Shown here: piece after piece, positions 35,408-48,404 of the stretch
Layout: every line of letters starts with the position of its first letter
Numbering within the stretch: the stretch's first letter is position 1
Assembly (NCBI GenBank): GCA_038501785.1
Contig: JBAMJR010000788.1
Coordinates: forward strand, 29,820-93,819
DNA length: 64,000 bases
DNA from: Myoxocephalus aenaeus
Lineage: Eukaryota > Chordata > Actinopteri > Perciformes > Cottidae
Reading direction: 5' to 3'
The notes under the pieces: generated by a model
Databases searched by the model: none
What the model saw: the letters and a program-made list of their open reading frames with translations, nothing else
What the model was told of the DNA's origin: nothing
Translations under genes and position numbers: made by a program

Positions 35408-35965
35408 ATCATTATGTTGAATAAAAAAAATAAAAAAAGCGATTCTTAAGTGGAGCTGGACATGCTGCTGTTCAGCATGCCGCCTCACTGACATAATTGA
35501 CACCGGAGGAACATAAGTGCTCAAACCTGGGTAAACTGTTATGCCAAGTGGCCCCTGCAGAACCAGACCCACCTCTGGAGCTCACCCCCAACCCGGCTCA
35601 CCATCCGACCCCGTGGACCCACACTTAAGCACACCCCCTGAGTTAAAGACCCTATTTGGCCAATTTAGATTCTCGTGCCCCTGGTACTCCAGAATAAGAG
35701 ACACTCTGGATGATAACTGACATTTGGGTTAAGAGAAGAGAATGACATTGCAACTACATTAGTATGGGCAATACAGCTAGTCCCATTGCACATAGCCCAA
35801 TGGCAGTTATTGTGGGGCTGTGTTTGCTTTCTCAGAAGGAGAAACTGCTTGCCAAGGGAAGCTAATATGCTAAAGGCATTGAACTCTGGGATTATGCCAT
35901 CTGCGAACCGTGAACTGGAGGGCTGTGTCTGGGAATTCCCACCCTGTCTCTGTCTCTTCCAACTC

Positions 35966-36129
35966 ATACTTACCTGGCAGGGGAGATACCATGATCATCA
36001 AGGTGGTTCACCCAGGGCGAGGCTCAGCCATTGCACGCCGGCTGTGCTGACCCCTGCGAATTCCCCAAATGTGGGAATCTCGACTGCACAATTTCTGGTA
36101 GTGGGGGACTGCGTTCGCGCTCTCCCCTG
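35966..36129 (+). ncRNA. RNU1: U1 snRNA, copy 50
   Basis: RNA as reference. Spacer CA-G-C. Confidence 0.96.
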
Positions 36130-36687
36130 ATCATTATGTTGAATAAAAAAAATAAAAAAAGCGATTCTTAAGTGGAGCTGGACATGCTGCTGTTCAGCAT
36201 GCCGCCTCACTGACGTAATTGACACCGGAGGAACATAAGTGCTCAAACCTGGGTAAACTGTTATGCCAAGTGGCCCCTGCAGAACCAGACCCACCTCTGG
36301 AGCTCACCCCCAACCCGGCTCACCATCCGACCCCGTGGACCCACACTTAAGCACACCCCCTGAGTTAAAGACCCTATTTGGCCAATTTAGATTCTCGTGC
36401 CCCTGGTACTCCAGAATAAGAGACACTCTGGATGATAACTGACATTTGGGTTAAGAGAAGAGAATGACATTGCAACTACATTAGTATGGGCAATACAGCT
36501 AGTCCCATTGCACATAGCCCAATGGCAGTTATTGTGGGGCTGTGTTTGCTTTCTGAGAAGGAGAAACTGCTTGCCAAGGGAAGCTAATATGCTAAAGGCA
36601 TTGAACTCTGGGATTATGCCATCTGCGAACCGTGAACTGGAGGGCTGTGTCTGGGAATTCCCACCCTGTCTCTGTCTCTTCCAACTC

Positions 36688-36851
36688 ATACTTACCTGGC
36701 AGGGGAGATACCATGATCATCAAGGTGGTTCACCCAGGGCGAGGCTCAGCCATTGCACGCCGGCTGTGCTGACCCCTGCGAATTCCCCAAATGTGGGAAT
36801 CTCGACTGCACAATTTCTGGTAGTGGGGGACTGCGTTCGCGCTCTCCCCTG
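36688..36851 (+). ncRNA. RNU1: U1 snRNA, copy 51
   Basis: RNA as reference. Spacer CG-G-G. Confidence 0.96.
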
Positions 36852-37409
36852 ATCATTATGTTGAATAAAAAAAATAAAAAAAGCGATTCTTAAGTGGAGC
36901 TGGACATGCTGCTGTTCAGCATGCCGCCTCACTGACGTAATTGACACCGGAGGAACATAAGTGCTCAAACCTGGGTAAACTGTTATGCCAAGTGGCCCCT
37001 GCAGAACCAGACCCACCTCTGGAGCTCACCCCCAACCCGGCTCACCATCCGACCCCGTGGACCCACACTTAAGCACACCCCCTGAGTTAAAGACCCTATT
37101 TGGCCAATTTAGATTCTCGTGCCCCTGGTACTCCAGAATAAGAGACACTCTGGATGATAACTGACATTTGGGTTAAGAGAAGAGAATGACATTGCAACTA
37201 CATTAGTATGGGCAATACAGCTAGTCCCATTGCACATAGCCCAATGGCAGTTATTGTGGGGCTGTGTTTGCTTTCTGAGAAGGAGAAACTGCTTGCCAAG
37301 GGAAGCTAATATGCTAAAGGCATTGAACTCTGGGATTATGCCATCTGCGAACCGTGAACTGGAGGGCTGTGTCTGGGAATTCCCACCCTGTCTCTGTCTC
37401 TTCCAACTC

Positions 37410-37573
37410 ATACTTACCTGGCAGGGGAGATACCATGATCATCAAGGTGGTTCACCCAGGGCGAGGCTCAGCCATTGCACGCCGGCTGTGCTGACCCCTG
37501 CGAATTCCCCAAATGTGGGAATCTCGACTGCACAATTTCTGGTAGTGGGGGACTGCGTTCGCGCTCTCCCCTG
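37410..37573 (+). ncRNA. RNU1: U1 snRNA, copy 52
   Basis: RNA as reference. Spacer CG-G-G. Confidence 0.96.
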
Positions 37574-38132
37574 ATCATTATGTTGAATAAAAAAAATAAA
37601 AAAAGCGATTCTTAAGTGGAGCTGGACATGCTGCTGTTCAGCATGCCGCCTCACTGACATAATTGACACCGGAGGAACATAAGTGCTCAAACCTGGGTAA
37701 ACTGTTATGCCAAGTGGCCCCTGCAGAACCAGACCCACCTCTGGAGCTCACCCCCAACCCGGCTCACCATCCGACCCCGTGGACCCACACTTAAGCACAC
37801 CCCCCTGAGTTAAAGACCCTATTTGGCCAATTTAGATTCTCGTGCCCCTGGTACTCCAGAATAAGAGACACTCTGGATGATAACTGACATTTGGGTTAAG
37901 AGAAGAGAATGACATTGCAACTACATTAGTATGGGCAATACAGCTAGTCCCATTGCACATAGCCCAATGGCAGTTATTGTGGGGCTGTGTTTGCTTTCTC
38001 AGAAGGAGAAACTGCTTGCCAAGGGAAGCTAATATGCTAAAGGCATTGAACTCTGGGATTATGCCATCTGCGAACCGTGAACTGGAGGGCTGTGTCTGGG
38101 AATTCCCACCCTGTCTCTGTCTCTTCCAACTC

Positions 38133-38296
38133 ATACTTACCTGGCAGGGGAGATACCATGATCATCAAGGTGGTTCACCCAGGGCGAGGCTCAGCCATTG
38201 CACGCCGGCTGTGCTGACCCCTGCGAATTCCCCAAATGTGGGAATCTCGACTGCACAATTTCTGGTAGTGGGGGACTGCGTTCGCGCTCTCCCCTG
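38133..38296 (+). ncRNA. RNU1: U1 snRNA, copy 53
   Basis: RNA as reference. Spacer CA-G-C with one extra C at 37800-37805 (before TGAGTTAAAG); period 723. Confidence 0.96.
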
Positions 38297-38854
38297 ATCA
38301 TTATGTTGAATAAAAAAAATAAAAAAAGCGATTCTTAAGTGGAGCTGGACATGCTGCTGTTCAGCATGCCGCCTCACTGACGTAATTGACACCGGAGGAA
38401 CATAAGTGCTCAAACCTGGGTAAACTGTTATGCCAAGTGGCCCCTGCAGAACCAGACCCACCTCTGGAGCTCACCCCCAACCCGGCTCACCATCCGACCC
38501 CGTGGACCCACACTTAAGCACACCCCCTGAGTTAAAGACCCTATTTGGCCAATTTAGATTCTCGTGCCCCTGGTACTCCAGAATAAGAGACACTCTGGAT
38601 GATAACTGACATTTGGGTTAAGAGAAGAGAATGACATTGCAACTACATTAGTATGGGCAATACAGCTAGTCCCATTGCACATAGCCCAATGGCAGTTATT
38701 GTGGGGCTGTGTTTGCTTTCTGAGAAGGAGAAACTGCTTGCCAAGGGAAGCTAATATGCTAAAGGCATTGAACTCTGGGATTATGCCATCTGCGAACCGT
38801 GAACTGGAGGGCTGTGTCTGGGAATTCCCACCCTGTCTCTGTCTCTTCCAACTC

Positions 38855-39018
38855 ATACTTACCTGGCAGGGGAGATACCATGATCATCAAGGTGGTTCAC
38901 CCAGGGCGAGGCTCAGCCATTGCACGCCGGCTGTGCTGACCCCTGCGAATTCCCCAAATGTGGGAATCTCGACTGCACAATTTCTGGTAGTGGGGGACTG
39001 CGTTCGCGCTCTCCCCTG
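38855..39018 (+). ncRNA. RNU1: U1 snRNA, copy 54
   Basis: RNA as reference. Spacer CG-G-G. Confidence 0.96.
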
Positions 39019-39576
39019 ATCATTATGTTGAATAAAAAAAATAAAAAAAGCGATTCTTAAGTGGAGCTGGACATGCTGCTGTTCAGCATGCCGCCTCACT
39101 GACGTAATTGACACCGGAGGAACATAAGTGCTCAAACCTGGGTAAACTGTTATGCCAAGTGGCCCCTGCAGAACCAGACCCACCTCTGGAGCTCACCCCC
39201 AACCCGGCTCACCATCCGACCCCGTGGACCCACACTTAAGCACACCCCCTGAGTTAAAGACCCTATTTGGCCAATTTAGATTCTCGTGCCCCTGGTACTC
39301 CAGAATAAGAGACACTCTGGATGATAACTGACATTTGGGTTAAGAGAAGAGAATGACATTGCAACTACATTAGTATGGGCAATACAGCTAGTCCCATTGC
39401 ACATAGCCCAATGGCAGTTATTGTGGGGCTGTGTTTGCTTTCTGAGAAGGAGAAACTGCTTGCCAAGGGAAGCTAATATGCTAAAGGCATTGAACTCTGG
39501 GATTATGCCATCTGCGAACCGTGAACTGGAGGGCTGTGTCTGGGAATTCCCACCCTGTCTCTGTCTCTTCCAACTC

Positions 39577-39740
39577 ATACTTACCTGGCAGGGGAGATAC
39601 CATGATCATCAAGGTGGTTCACCCAGGGCGAGGCTCAGCCATTGCACGCCGGCTGTGCTGACCCCTGCGAATTCCCCAAATGTGGGAATCTCGACTGCAC
39701 AATTTCTGGTAGTGGGGGACTGCGTTCGCGCTCTCCCCTG
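39577..39740 (+). ncRNA. RNU1: U1 snRNA, copy 55
   Basis: RNA as reference. Spacer CG-G-G. Confidence 0.96.
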
Positions 39741-40298
39741 ATCATTATGTTGAATAAAAAAAATAAAAAAAGCGATTCTTAAGTGGAGCTGGACATGCTG
39801 CTGTTCAGCATGCCGCCTCACTGACATAATTGACACCGGAGGAACATAAGTGCTCAAACCTGGGTAAACTGTTATGCCAAGTGGCCCCTGCAGAACCAGA
39901 CCCACCTCTGGAGCTCACCCCCAACCCGGCTCACCATCCGACCCCGTGGACCCACACTTAAGCACACCCCCTGAGTTAAAGACCCTATTTGGCCAATTTA
40001 GATTCTCGTGCCCCTGGTACTCCAGAATAAGAGACACTCTGGATGATAACTGACATTTGGGTTAAGAGAAGAGAATGACATTGCAACTACATTAGTATGG
40101 GCAATACAGCTAGTCCCATTGCACATAGCCCAATGGCAGTTATTGTGGGGCTGTGTTTGCTTTCTCAGAAGGAGAAACTGCTTGCCAAGGGAAGCTAATA
40201 TGCTAAAGGCATTGAACTCTGGGATTATGCCATCTGCGAACCGTGAACTGGAGGGCTGTGTCTGGGAATTCCCACCCTGTCTCTGTCTCTTCCAACTC

Positions 40299-40462
40299 AT
40301 ACTTACCTGGCAGGGGAGATACCATGATCATCAAGGTGGTTCACCCAGGGCGAGGCTCAGCCATTGCACGCCGGCTGTGCTGACCCCTGCGAATTCCCCA
40401 AATGTGGGAATCTCGACTGCACAATTTCTGGTAGTGGGGGACTGCGTTCGCGCTCTCCCCTG
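40299..40462 (+). ncRNA. RNU1: U1 snRNA, copy 56
   Basis: RNA as reference. Spacer CA-G-C. Confidence 0.96.
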
Positions 40463-41020
40463 ATCATTATGTTGAATAAAAAAAATAAAAAAAGCGATTC
40501 TTAAGTGGAGCTGGACATGCTGCTGTTCAGCATGCCGCCTCACTGACGTAATTGACACCGGAGGAACATAAGTGCTCAAACCTGGGTAAACTGTTATGCC
40601 AAGTGGCCCCTGCAGAACCAGACCCACCTCTGGAGCTCACCCCCAACCCGGCTCACCATCCGACCCCGTGGACCCACACTTAAGCACACCCCCTGAGTTA
40701 AAGACCCTATTTGGCCAATTTAGATTCTCGTGCCCCTGGTACTCCAGAATAAGAGACACTCTGGATGATAACTGACATTTGGGTTAAGAGAAGAGAATGA
40801 CATTGCAACTACATTAGTATGGGCAATACAGCTAGTCCCATTGCACATAGCCCAATGGCAGTTATTGTGGGGCTGTGTTTGCTTTCTGAGAAGGAGAAAC
40901 TGCTTGCCAAGGGAAGCTAATATGCTAAAGGCATTGAACTCTGGGATTATGCCATCTGCGAACCGTGAACTGGAGGGCTGTGTCTGGGAATTCCCACCCT
41001 GTCTCTGTCTCTTCCAACTC

Positions 41021-41184
41021 ATACTTACCTGGCAGGGGAGATACCATGATCATCAAGGTGGTTCACCCAGGGCGAGGCTCAGCCATTGCACGCCGGCTGT
41101 GCTGACCCCTGCGAATTCCCCAAATGTGGGAATCTCGACTGCACAATTTCTGGTAGTGGGGGACTGCGTTCGCGCTCTCCCCTG
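41021..41184 (+). ncRNA. RNU1: U1 snRNA, copy 57
   Basis: RNA as reference. Spacer CG-G-G. Confidence 0.96.
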
Positions 41185-41742
41185 ATCATTATGTTGAATA
41201 AAAAAAATAAAAAAAGCGATTCTTAAGTGGAGCTGGACATGCTGCTGTTCAGCATGCCGCCTCACTGACGTAATTGACACCGGAGGAACATAAGTGCTCA
41301 AACCTGGGTAAACTGTTATGCCAAGTGGCCCCTGCAGAACCAGACCCACCTCTGGAGCTCACCCCCAACCCGGCTCACCATCCGACCCCGTGGACCCACA
41401 CTTAAGCACACCCCCTGAGTTAAAGACCCTATTTGGCCAATTTAGATTCTCGTGCCCCTGGTACTCCAGAATAAGAGACACTCTGGATGATAACTGACAT
41501 TTGGGTTAAGAGAAGAGAATGACATTGCAACTACATTAGTATGGGCAATACAGCTAGTCCCATTGCACATAGCCCAATGGCAGTTATTGTGGGGCTGTGT
41601 TTGCTTTCTGAGAAGGAGAAACTGCTTGCCAAGGGAAGCTAATATGCTAAAGGCATTGAACTCTGGGATTATGCCATCTGCGAACCGTGAACTGGAGGGC
41701 TGTGTCTGGGAATTCCCACCCTGTCTCTGTCTCTTCCAACTC

Positions 41743-41906
41743 ATACTTACCTGGCAGGGGAGATACCATGATCATCAAGGTGGTTCACCCAGGGCGAGGC
41801 TCAGCCATTGCACGCCGGCTGTGCTGACCCCTGCGAATTCCCCAAATGTGGGAATCTCGACTGCACAATTTCTGGTAGTGGGGGACTGCGTTCGCGCTCT
41901 CCCCTG
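41743..41906 (+). ncRNA. RNU1: U1 snRNA, copy 58
   Basis: RNA as reference. Spacer CG-G-G; last unit of the unbroken trimer block. Confidence 0.96.
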
Positions 41907-42464
41907 ATCATTATGTTGAATAAAAAAAATAAAAAAAGCGATTCTTAAGTGGAGCTGGACATGCTGCTGTTCAGCATGCCGCCTCACTGACATAATTGAC
42001 ACCGGAGGAACATAAGTGCTCAAACCTGGGTAAACTGTTATGCCAAGTGGCCCCTGCAGAACCAGACCCACCTCTGGAGCTCACCCCCAACCCGGCTCAC
42101 CATCCGACCCCGTGGACCCACACTTAAGCACACCCCCTGAGTTAAAGACCCTATTTGGCCAATTTAGATTCTCGTGCCCCTGGTACTCCAGAATAAGAGA
42201 CACTCTGGATGATAACTGACATTTGGGTTAAGAGAAGAGAATGACATTGCAACTACATTAGTATGGGCAATACAGCTAGTCCCATTGCACATAGCCCAAT
42301 GGCAGTTATTGTGGGGCTGTGTTTGCTTTCTCAGAAGGAGAAACTGCTTGCCAAGGGAAGCTAATATGCTAAAGGCATTGAACTCTGGGATTATGCCATC
42401 TGCGAACCGTGAACTGGAGGGCTGTGTCTGGGAATTCCCACCCTGTCTCTGTCTCTTCCAACTC

Positions 42465-42628
42465 ATACTTACCTGGCAGGGGAGATACCATGATCATCAA
42501 GGTGGTTCACCCAGGGCGAGGCTCAGCCATTGCACGCCGGCTGTGCTGACCCCTGCGAATTCCCCAAATGTGGGAATCTCGACTGCACAATTTCTGGTAG
42601 TGGGGGACTGCGTTCGCGCTCTCCCCTG
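42465..42628 (+). ncRNA. RNU1: U1 snRNA, copy 59
   Basis: RNA as reference. Spacer CA-G-C. Confidence 0.96.
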
Positions 42629-43186
42629 ATCATTATGTTGAATAAAAAAAATAAAAAAAGCGATTCTTAAGTGGAGCTGGACATGCTGCTGTTCAGCATG
42701 CCGCCTCACTGACGTAATTGACACCGGAGGAACATAAGTGCTCAAACCTGGGTAAACTGTTATGCCAAGTGGCCCCTGCAGAACCAGACCCACCTCTGGA
42801 GCTCACCCCCAACCCGGCTCACCATCCGACCCCGTGGACCCACACTTAAGCACACCCCCTGAGTTAAAGACCCTATTTGGCCAATTTAGATTCTCGTGCC
42901 CCTGGTACTCCAGAATAAGAGACACTCTGGATGATAACTGACATTTGGGTTAAGAGAAGAGAATGACATTGCAACTACATTAGTATGGGCAATACAGCTA
43001 GTCCCATTGCACATAGCCCAATGGCAGTTATTGTGGGGCTGTGTTTGCTTTCTGAGAAGGAGAAACTGCTTGCCAAGGGAAGCTAATATGCTAAAGGCAT
43101 TGAACTCTGGGATTATGCCATCTGCGAACCGTGAACTGGAGGGCTGTGTCTGGGAATTCCCACCCTGTCTCTGTCTCTTCCAACTC

Positions 43187-43350
43187 ATACTTACCTGGCA
43201 GGGGAGATACCATGATCATCAAGGTGGTTCACCCAGGGCGAGGCTCAGCCATTGCACGCCGGCTGTGCTGACCCCTGCGAATTCCCCAAATGTGGGAATC
43301 TCGACTGCACAATTTCTGGTAGTGGGGGACTGCGTTCGCGCTCTCCCCTG
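43187..43350 (+). ncRNA. RNU1: U1 snRNA, copy 60
   Basis: RNA as reference. Spacer CG-G-G; the trimer is cut to a dimer here because a CA unit follows. Confidence 0.96.
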
Positions 43351-43908
43351 ATCATTATGTTGAATAAAAAAAATAAAAAAAGCGATTCTTAAGTGGAGCT
43401 GGACATGCTGCTGTTCAGCATGCCGCCTCACTGACATAATTGACACCGGAGGAACATAAGTGCTCAAACCTGGGTAAACTGTTATGCCAAGTGGCCCCTG
43501 CAGAACCAGACCCACCTCTGGAGCTCACCCCCAACCCGGCTCACCATCCGACCCCGTGGACCCACACTTAAGCACACCCCCTGAGTTAAAGACCCTATTT
43601 GGCCAATTTAGATTCTCGTGCCCCTGGTACTCCAGAATAAGAGACACTCTGGATGATAACTGACATTTGGGTTAAGAGAAGAGAATGACATTGCAACTAC
43701 ATTAGTATGGGCAATACAGCTAGTCCCATTGCACATAGCCCAATGGCAGTTATTGTGGGGCTGTGTTTGCTTTCTCAGAAGGAGAAACTGCTTGCCAAGG
43801 GAAGCTAATATGCTAAAATCATTGAACTCTGGGATTATGCCATCTGCGAACCGTGAACTGGAGGGCTGTGTCTGGGAATTCCCACCCTGTCTCTGTCTCT
43901 TCCAACTC

Positions 43909-44072
43909 ATACTTACCTGGCAGGGGAGATACCATGATCATCAAGGTGGTTCACCCAGGGCGAGGCTCAGCCATTGCACGCCGGCTGTGCTGACCCCTGC
44001 GAATTCCCCAAATGTGGGAATCTCGACTGCACAATTTCTGGTAGTGGGGGACTGCGTTCGCGCTCTCCCCTG
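43909..44072 (+). ncRNA. RNU1: U1 snRNA, copy 61
   Basis: RNA as reference. Spacer CA-G-C with an adjacent double change GG to AT at 43818-43819 (TGCTAAAATC), about 90 bp before the RNA start. Confidence 0.96.
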
Positions 44073-44630
44073 ATCATTATGTTGAATAAAAAAAATAAAA
44101 AAAGCGATTCTTAAGTGGAGCTGGACATGCTGCTGTTCAGCATGCCGCCTCACTGACGTAATTGACACCGGAGGAACATAAGTGCTCAAACCTGGGTAAA
44201 CTGTTATGCCAAGTGGCCCCTGCAGAACCAGACCCACCTCTGGAGCTCACCCCCAACCCGGCTCACCATCCGACCCCGTGGACCCACACTTAAGCACACC
44301 CCCTGAGTTAAAGACCCTATTTGGCCAATTTAGATTCTCGTGCCCCTGGTACTCCAGAATAAGAGACACTCTGGATGATAACTGACATTTGGGTTAAGAG
44401 AAGAGAATGACATTGCAACTACATTAGTATGGGCAATACAGCTAGTCCCATTGCACATAGCCCAATGGCAGTTATTGTGGGGCTGTGTTTGCTTTCTGAG
44501 AAGGAGAAACTGCTTGCCAAGGGAAGCTAATATGCTAAAGGCATTGAACTCTGGGATTATGCCATCTGCGAACCGTGAACTGGAGGGCTGTGTCTGGGAA
44601 TTCCCACCCTGTCTCTGTCTCTTCCAACTC

Positions 44631-44794
44631 ATACTTACCTGGCAGGGGAGATACCATGATCATCAAGGTGGTTCACCCAGGGCGAGGCTCAGCCATTGCA
44701 CGCCGGCTGTGCTGACCCCTGCGAATTCCCCAAATGTGGGAATCTCGACTGCACAATTTCTGGTAGTGGGGGACTGCGTTCGCGCTCTCCCCTG
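44631..44794 (+). ncRNA. RNU1: U1 snRNA, copy 62
   Basis: RNA as reference. Spacer CG-G-G. Confidence 0.96.
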
Positions 44795-45352
44795 ATCATT
44801 ATGTTGAATAAAAAAAATAAAAAAAGCGATTCTTAAGTGGAGCTGGACATGCTGCTGTTCAGCATGCCGCCTCACTGACGTAATTGACACCGGAGGAACA
44901 TAAGTGCTCAAACCTGGGTAAACTGTTATGCCAAGTGGCCCCTGCAGAACCAGACCCACCTCTGGAGCTCACCCCCAACCCGGCTCACCATCCGACCCCG
45001 TGGACCCACACTTAAGCACACCCCCTGAGTTAAAGACCCTATTTGGCCAATTTAGATTCTCGTGCCCCTGGTACTCCAGAATAAGAGACACTCTGGATGA
45101 TAACTGACATTTGGGTTAAGAGAAGAGAATGACATTGCAACTACATTAGTATGGGCAATACAGCTAGTCCCATTGCACATAGCCCAATGGCAGTTATTGT
45201 GGGGCTGTGTTTGCTTTCTGAGAAGGAGAAACTGCTTGCCAAGGGAAGCTAATATGCTAAAGGCATTGAACTCTGGGATTATGCCATCTGCGAACCGTGA
45301 ACTGGAGGGCTGTGTCTGGGAATTCCCACCCTGTCTCTGTCTCTTCCAACTC

Positions 45353-45516
45353 ATACTTACCTGGCAGGGGAGATACCATGATCATCAAGGTGGTTCACCC
45401 AGGGCGAGGCTCAGCCATTGCACGCCGGCTGTGCTGACCCCTGCGAATTCCCCAAATGTGGGAATCTCGACTGCACAATTTCTGGTAGTGGGGGACTGCG
45501 TTCGCGCTCTCCCCTG
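45353..45516 (+). ncRNA. RNU1: U1 snRNA, copy 63
   Basis: RNA as reference. Spacer CG-G-G. Confidence 0.96.
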
Positions 45517-46074
45517 ATCATTATGTTGAATAAAAAAAATAAAAAAAGCGATTCTTAAGTGGAGCTGGACATGCTGCTGTTCAGCATGCCGCCTCACTGA
45601 CGTAATTGACACCGGAGGAACATAAGTGCTCAAACCTGGGTAAACTGTTATGCCAAGTGGCCCCTGCAGAACCAGACCCACCTCTGGAGCTCACCCCCAA
45701 CCCGGCTCACCATCCGACCCCGTGGACCCACACTTAAGCACACCCCCTGAGTTAAAGACCCTATTTGGCCAATTTAGATTCTCGTGCCCCTGGTACTCCA
45801 GAATAAGAGACACTCTGGATGATAACTGACATTTGGGTTAAGAGAAGAGAATGACATTGCAACTACATTAGTATGGGCAATACAGCTAGTCCCATTGCAC
45901 ATAGCCCAATGGCAGTTATTGTGGGGCTGTGTTTGCTTTCTGAGAAGGAGAAACTGCTTGCCAAGGGAAGCTAATATGCTAAAGGCATTGAACTCTGGGA
46001 TTATGCCATCTGCGAACCGTGAACTGGAGGGCTGTGTCTGGGAATTCCCACCCTGTCTCTGTCTCTTCCAACTC

Positions 46075-46238
46075 ATACTTACCTGGCAGGGGAGATACCA
46101 TGATCATCAAGGTGGTTCACCCAGGGCGAGGCTCAGCCATTGCACGCCGGCTGTGCTGACCCCTGCGAATTCCCCAAATGTGGGAATCTCGACTGCACAA
46201 TTTCTGGTAGTGGGGGACTGCGTTCGCGCTCTCCCCTG
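46075..46238 (+). ncRNA. RNU1: U1 snRNA, copy 64
   Basis: RNA as reference. Spacer CG-G-G; third in a run of four (copies 62-65). Confidence 0.96.
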
Positions 46239-46796
46239 ATCATTATGTTGAATAAAAAAAATAAAAAAAGCGATTCTTAAGTGGAGCTGGACATGCTGCT
46301 GTTCAGCATGCCGCCTCACTGACGTAATTGACACCGGAGGAACATAAGTGCTCAAACCTGGGTAAACTGTTATGCCAAGTGGCCCCTGCAGAACCAGACC
46401 CACCTCTGGAGCTCACCCCCAACCCGGCTCACCATCCGACCCCGTGGACCCACACTTAAGCACACCCCCTGAGTTAAAGACCCTATTTGGCCAATTTAGA
46501 TTCTCGTGCCCCTGGTACTCCAGAATAAGAGACACTCTGGATGATAACTGACATTTGGGTTAAGAGAAGAGAATGACATTGCAACTACATTAGTATGGGC
46601 AATACAGCTAGTCCCATTGCACATAGCCCAATGGCAGTTATTGTGGGGCTGTGTTTGCTTTCTGAGAAGGAGAAACTGCTTGCCAAGGGAAGCTAATATG
46701 CTAAAGGCATTGAACTCTGGGATTATGCCATCTGCGAACCGTGAACTGGAGGGCTGTGTCTGGGAATTCCCACCCTGTCTCTGTCTCTTCCAACTC

Positions 46797-46960
46797 ATAC
46801 TTACCTGGCAGGGGAGATACCATGATCATCAAGGTGGTTCACCCAGGGCGAGGCTCAGCCATTGCACGCCGGCTGTGCTGACCCCTGCGAATTCCCCAAA
46901 TGTGGGAATCTCGACTGCACAATTTCTGGTAGTGGGGGACTGCGTTCGCGCTCTCCCCTG
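46797..46960 (+). ncRNA. RNU1: U1 snRNA, copy 65
   Basis: RNA as reference. Spacer CG-G-G. Confidence 0.96.
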
Positions 46961-47518
46961 ATCATTATGTTGAATAAAAAAAATAAAAAAAGCGATTCTT
47001 AAGTGGAGCTGGACATGCTGCTGTTCAGCATGCCGCCTCACTGACGTAATTGACACCGGAGGAACATAAGTGCTCAAACCTGGGTAAACTGTTATGCCAA
47101 GTGGCCCCTGCAGAACCAGACCCACCTCTGCAGCTCACCCCCAACCCGGCTCACCATCCGACCCCGTGGACCCACACTTAAGCACACCCCCTGAGTTAAA
47201 GACCCTATTTGGCCAATTTAGATTCTCGTGCCCCTGGTACTCCAGAATAAGAGACACTCTGGATGATAACTGACATTTGGGTTAAGAGAAGAGAATGACA
47301 TTGCAACTACATTAGTATGGGCAATACAGCTAGTCCCATTGCACATAGCCCAATGGCAGTTATTGTGGGGCTGTGTTTGCTTTCTCAGAAGGAGAAACTG
47401 CTTGCCAAGGGAAGCTAATATGCTAAAGGCACTGAACTCTGGGATTATGCCATTTGCGAACCGTGAACTGGAGGGCTGTGTCTGGGAATTCCCACCCTGT
47501 CTCTGTCTCTTCCAACTC

Positions 47519-47682
47519 ATACTTACCTGGCAGGGGAGATACCATGATCATCAAGGTGGTTCACCCAGGGCGAGGCTCAGCCATTGCACGCCGGCTGTGC
47601 TGACCCCCGCGAATTCCCCAAATGTGGGAATCTCGACTGCACAATTTCTGGTAGTGGGGGACTGCGTTCGCGCTCTCCCCTG
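47519..47682 (+). ncRNA. RNU1: U1 snRNA, copy 66 (U90C variant)
   Basis: One RNA change: U90 to C at 47608. By the standard U1 fold this replaces the A14-U90 pair of helix H with A-C, so it may weaken the helix that closes the four-way junction. The spacer (CG-G-C) also carries private changes at 47131 (G to C), 47432 (T to C) and 47454 (C to T). Possibly a less fit or drifting copy. Confidence 0.93.
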
Positions 47683-48240
47683 ATCATTATGTTGAATAAA
47701 AAAAATAAAAAAAGCGATTCTTAAGTGGAGCTGAACATGCTGCTGTTCAGCATGCCGCCTCACTGACGTAATTGACACCGGAGGAACATAAGTGCTCAAA
47801 CCTGGGTAAACTGTTATGCCAAGTGGCCCCTGCAGAACCAGACCCACCTCTGCAGCTCACCCCCAACCCGGCTCACCATCCGACCCCGTGGACCCACACT
47901 TAAGCACACCCCCTGAGTTAAAGACCCTATTTGGCCAATTTAGATTCTCGTGCCCCTGGTACTCTAGAATAAGAGACACTCTGGATGATAACTGACATTT
48001 GGGTTAAGAGAAGAGAATGACATTGCAACTACATTAGTATGGGCAATACAGCTAGTCCCATTGCACATAGCCCAATGGCAGTTATTGTGGGGCTGTGTTT
48101 GCTTTCTCAGAAGGAGAAACTGCTTGCCAAGGGAAGCTAATATGCTAAAGGCATTGAACTCTGGGATTATGCCATCTGCGAACCGTGAACTGGAGGGCTG
48201 TGTCTGGGAATTCCCACCCTGTCTCTGTCTCTTCCAACTC

Positions 48241-48404
48241 ATACTTACCTGGCAGGGGAGATACCATGATCATCAAGGTGGTTCACCCAGGGCGAGGCTC
48301 AGCCATTGCACGCCGGCTGTGCTGACCCCTGCGAATTCCCCAAATGTGGGAATCTCGACTGCACAATTTCTGGTAGTGGGGGACTGCGTTCGCGCTCTCC
48401 CCTG
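48241..48404 (+). ncRNA. RNU1: U1 snRNA, copy 67
   Basis: RNA as reference. Spacer CG-G-C with changes at 47734 (G to A), 47853 (G to C, as in unit 66) and 47965 (C to T). Confidence 0.96.

Larger units (their letters stand above)
31076..41906 (+). repeat. Five consecutive trimer repeats (about 2166 bp each)
   Basis: Units 44-58 follow the order CA-G-C, CG-G-G, CG-G-G five times without a break. Two private C insertions and one deletion fall inside and make single units 723 or 721 bp. Confidence 0.85.
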
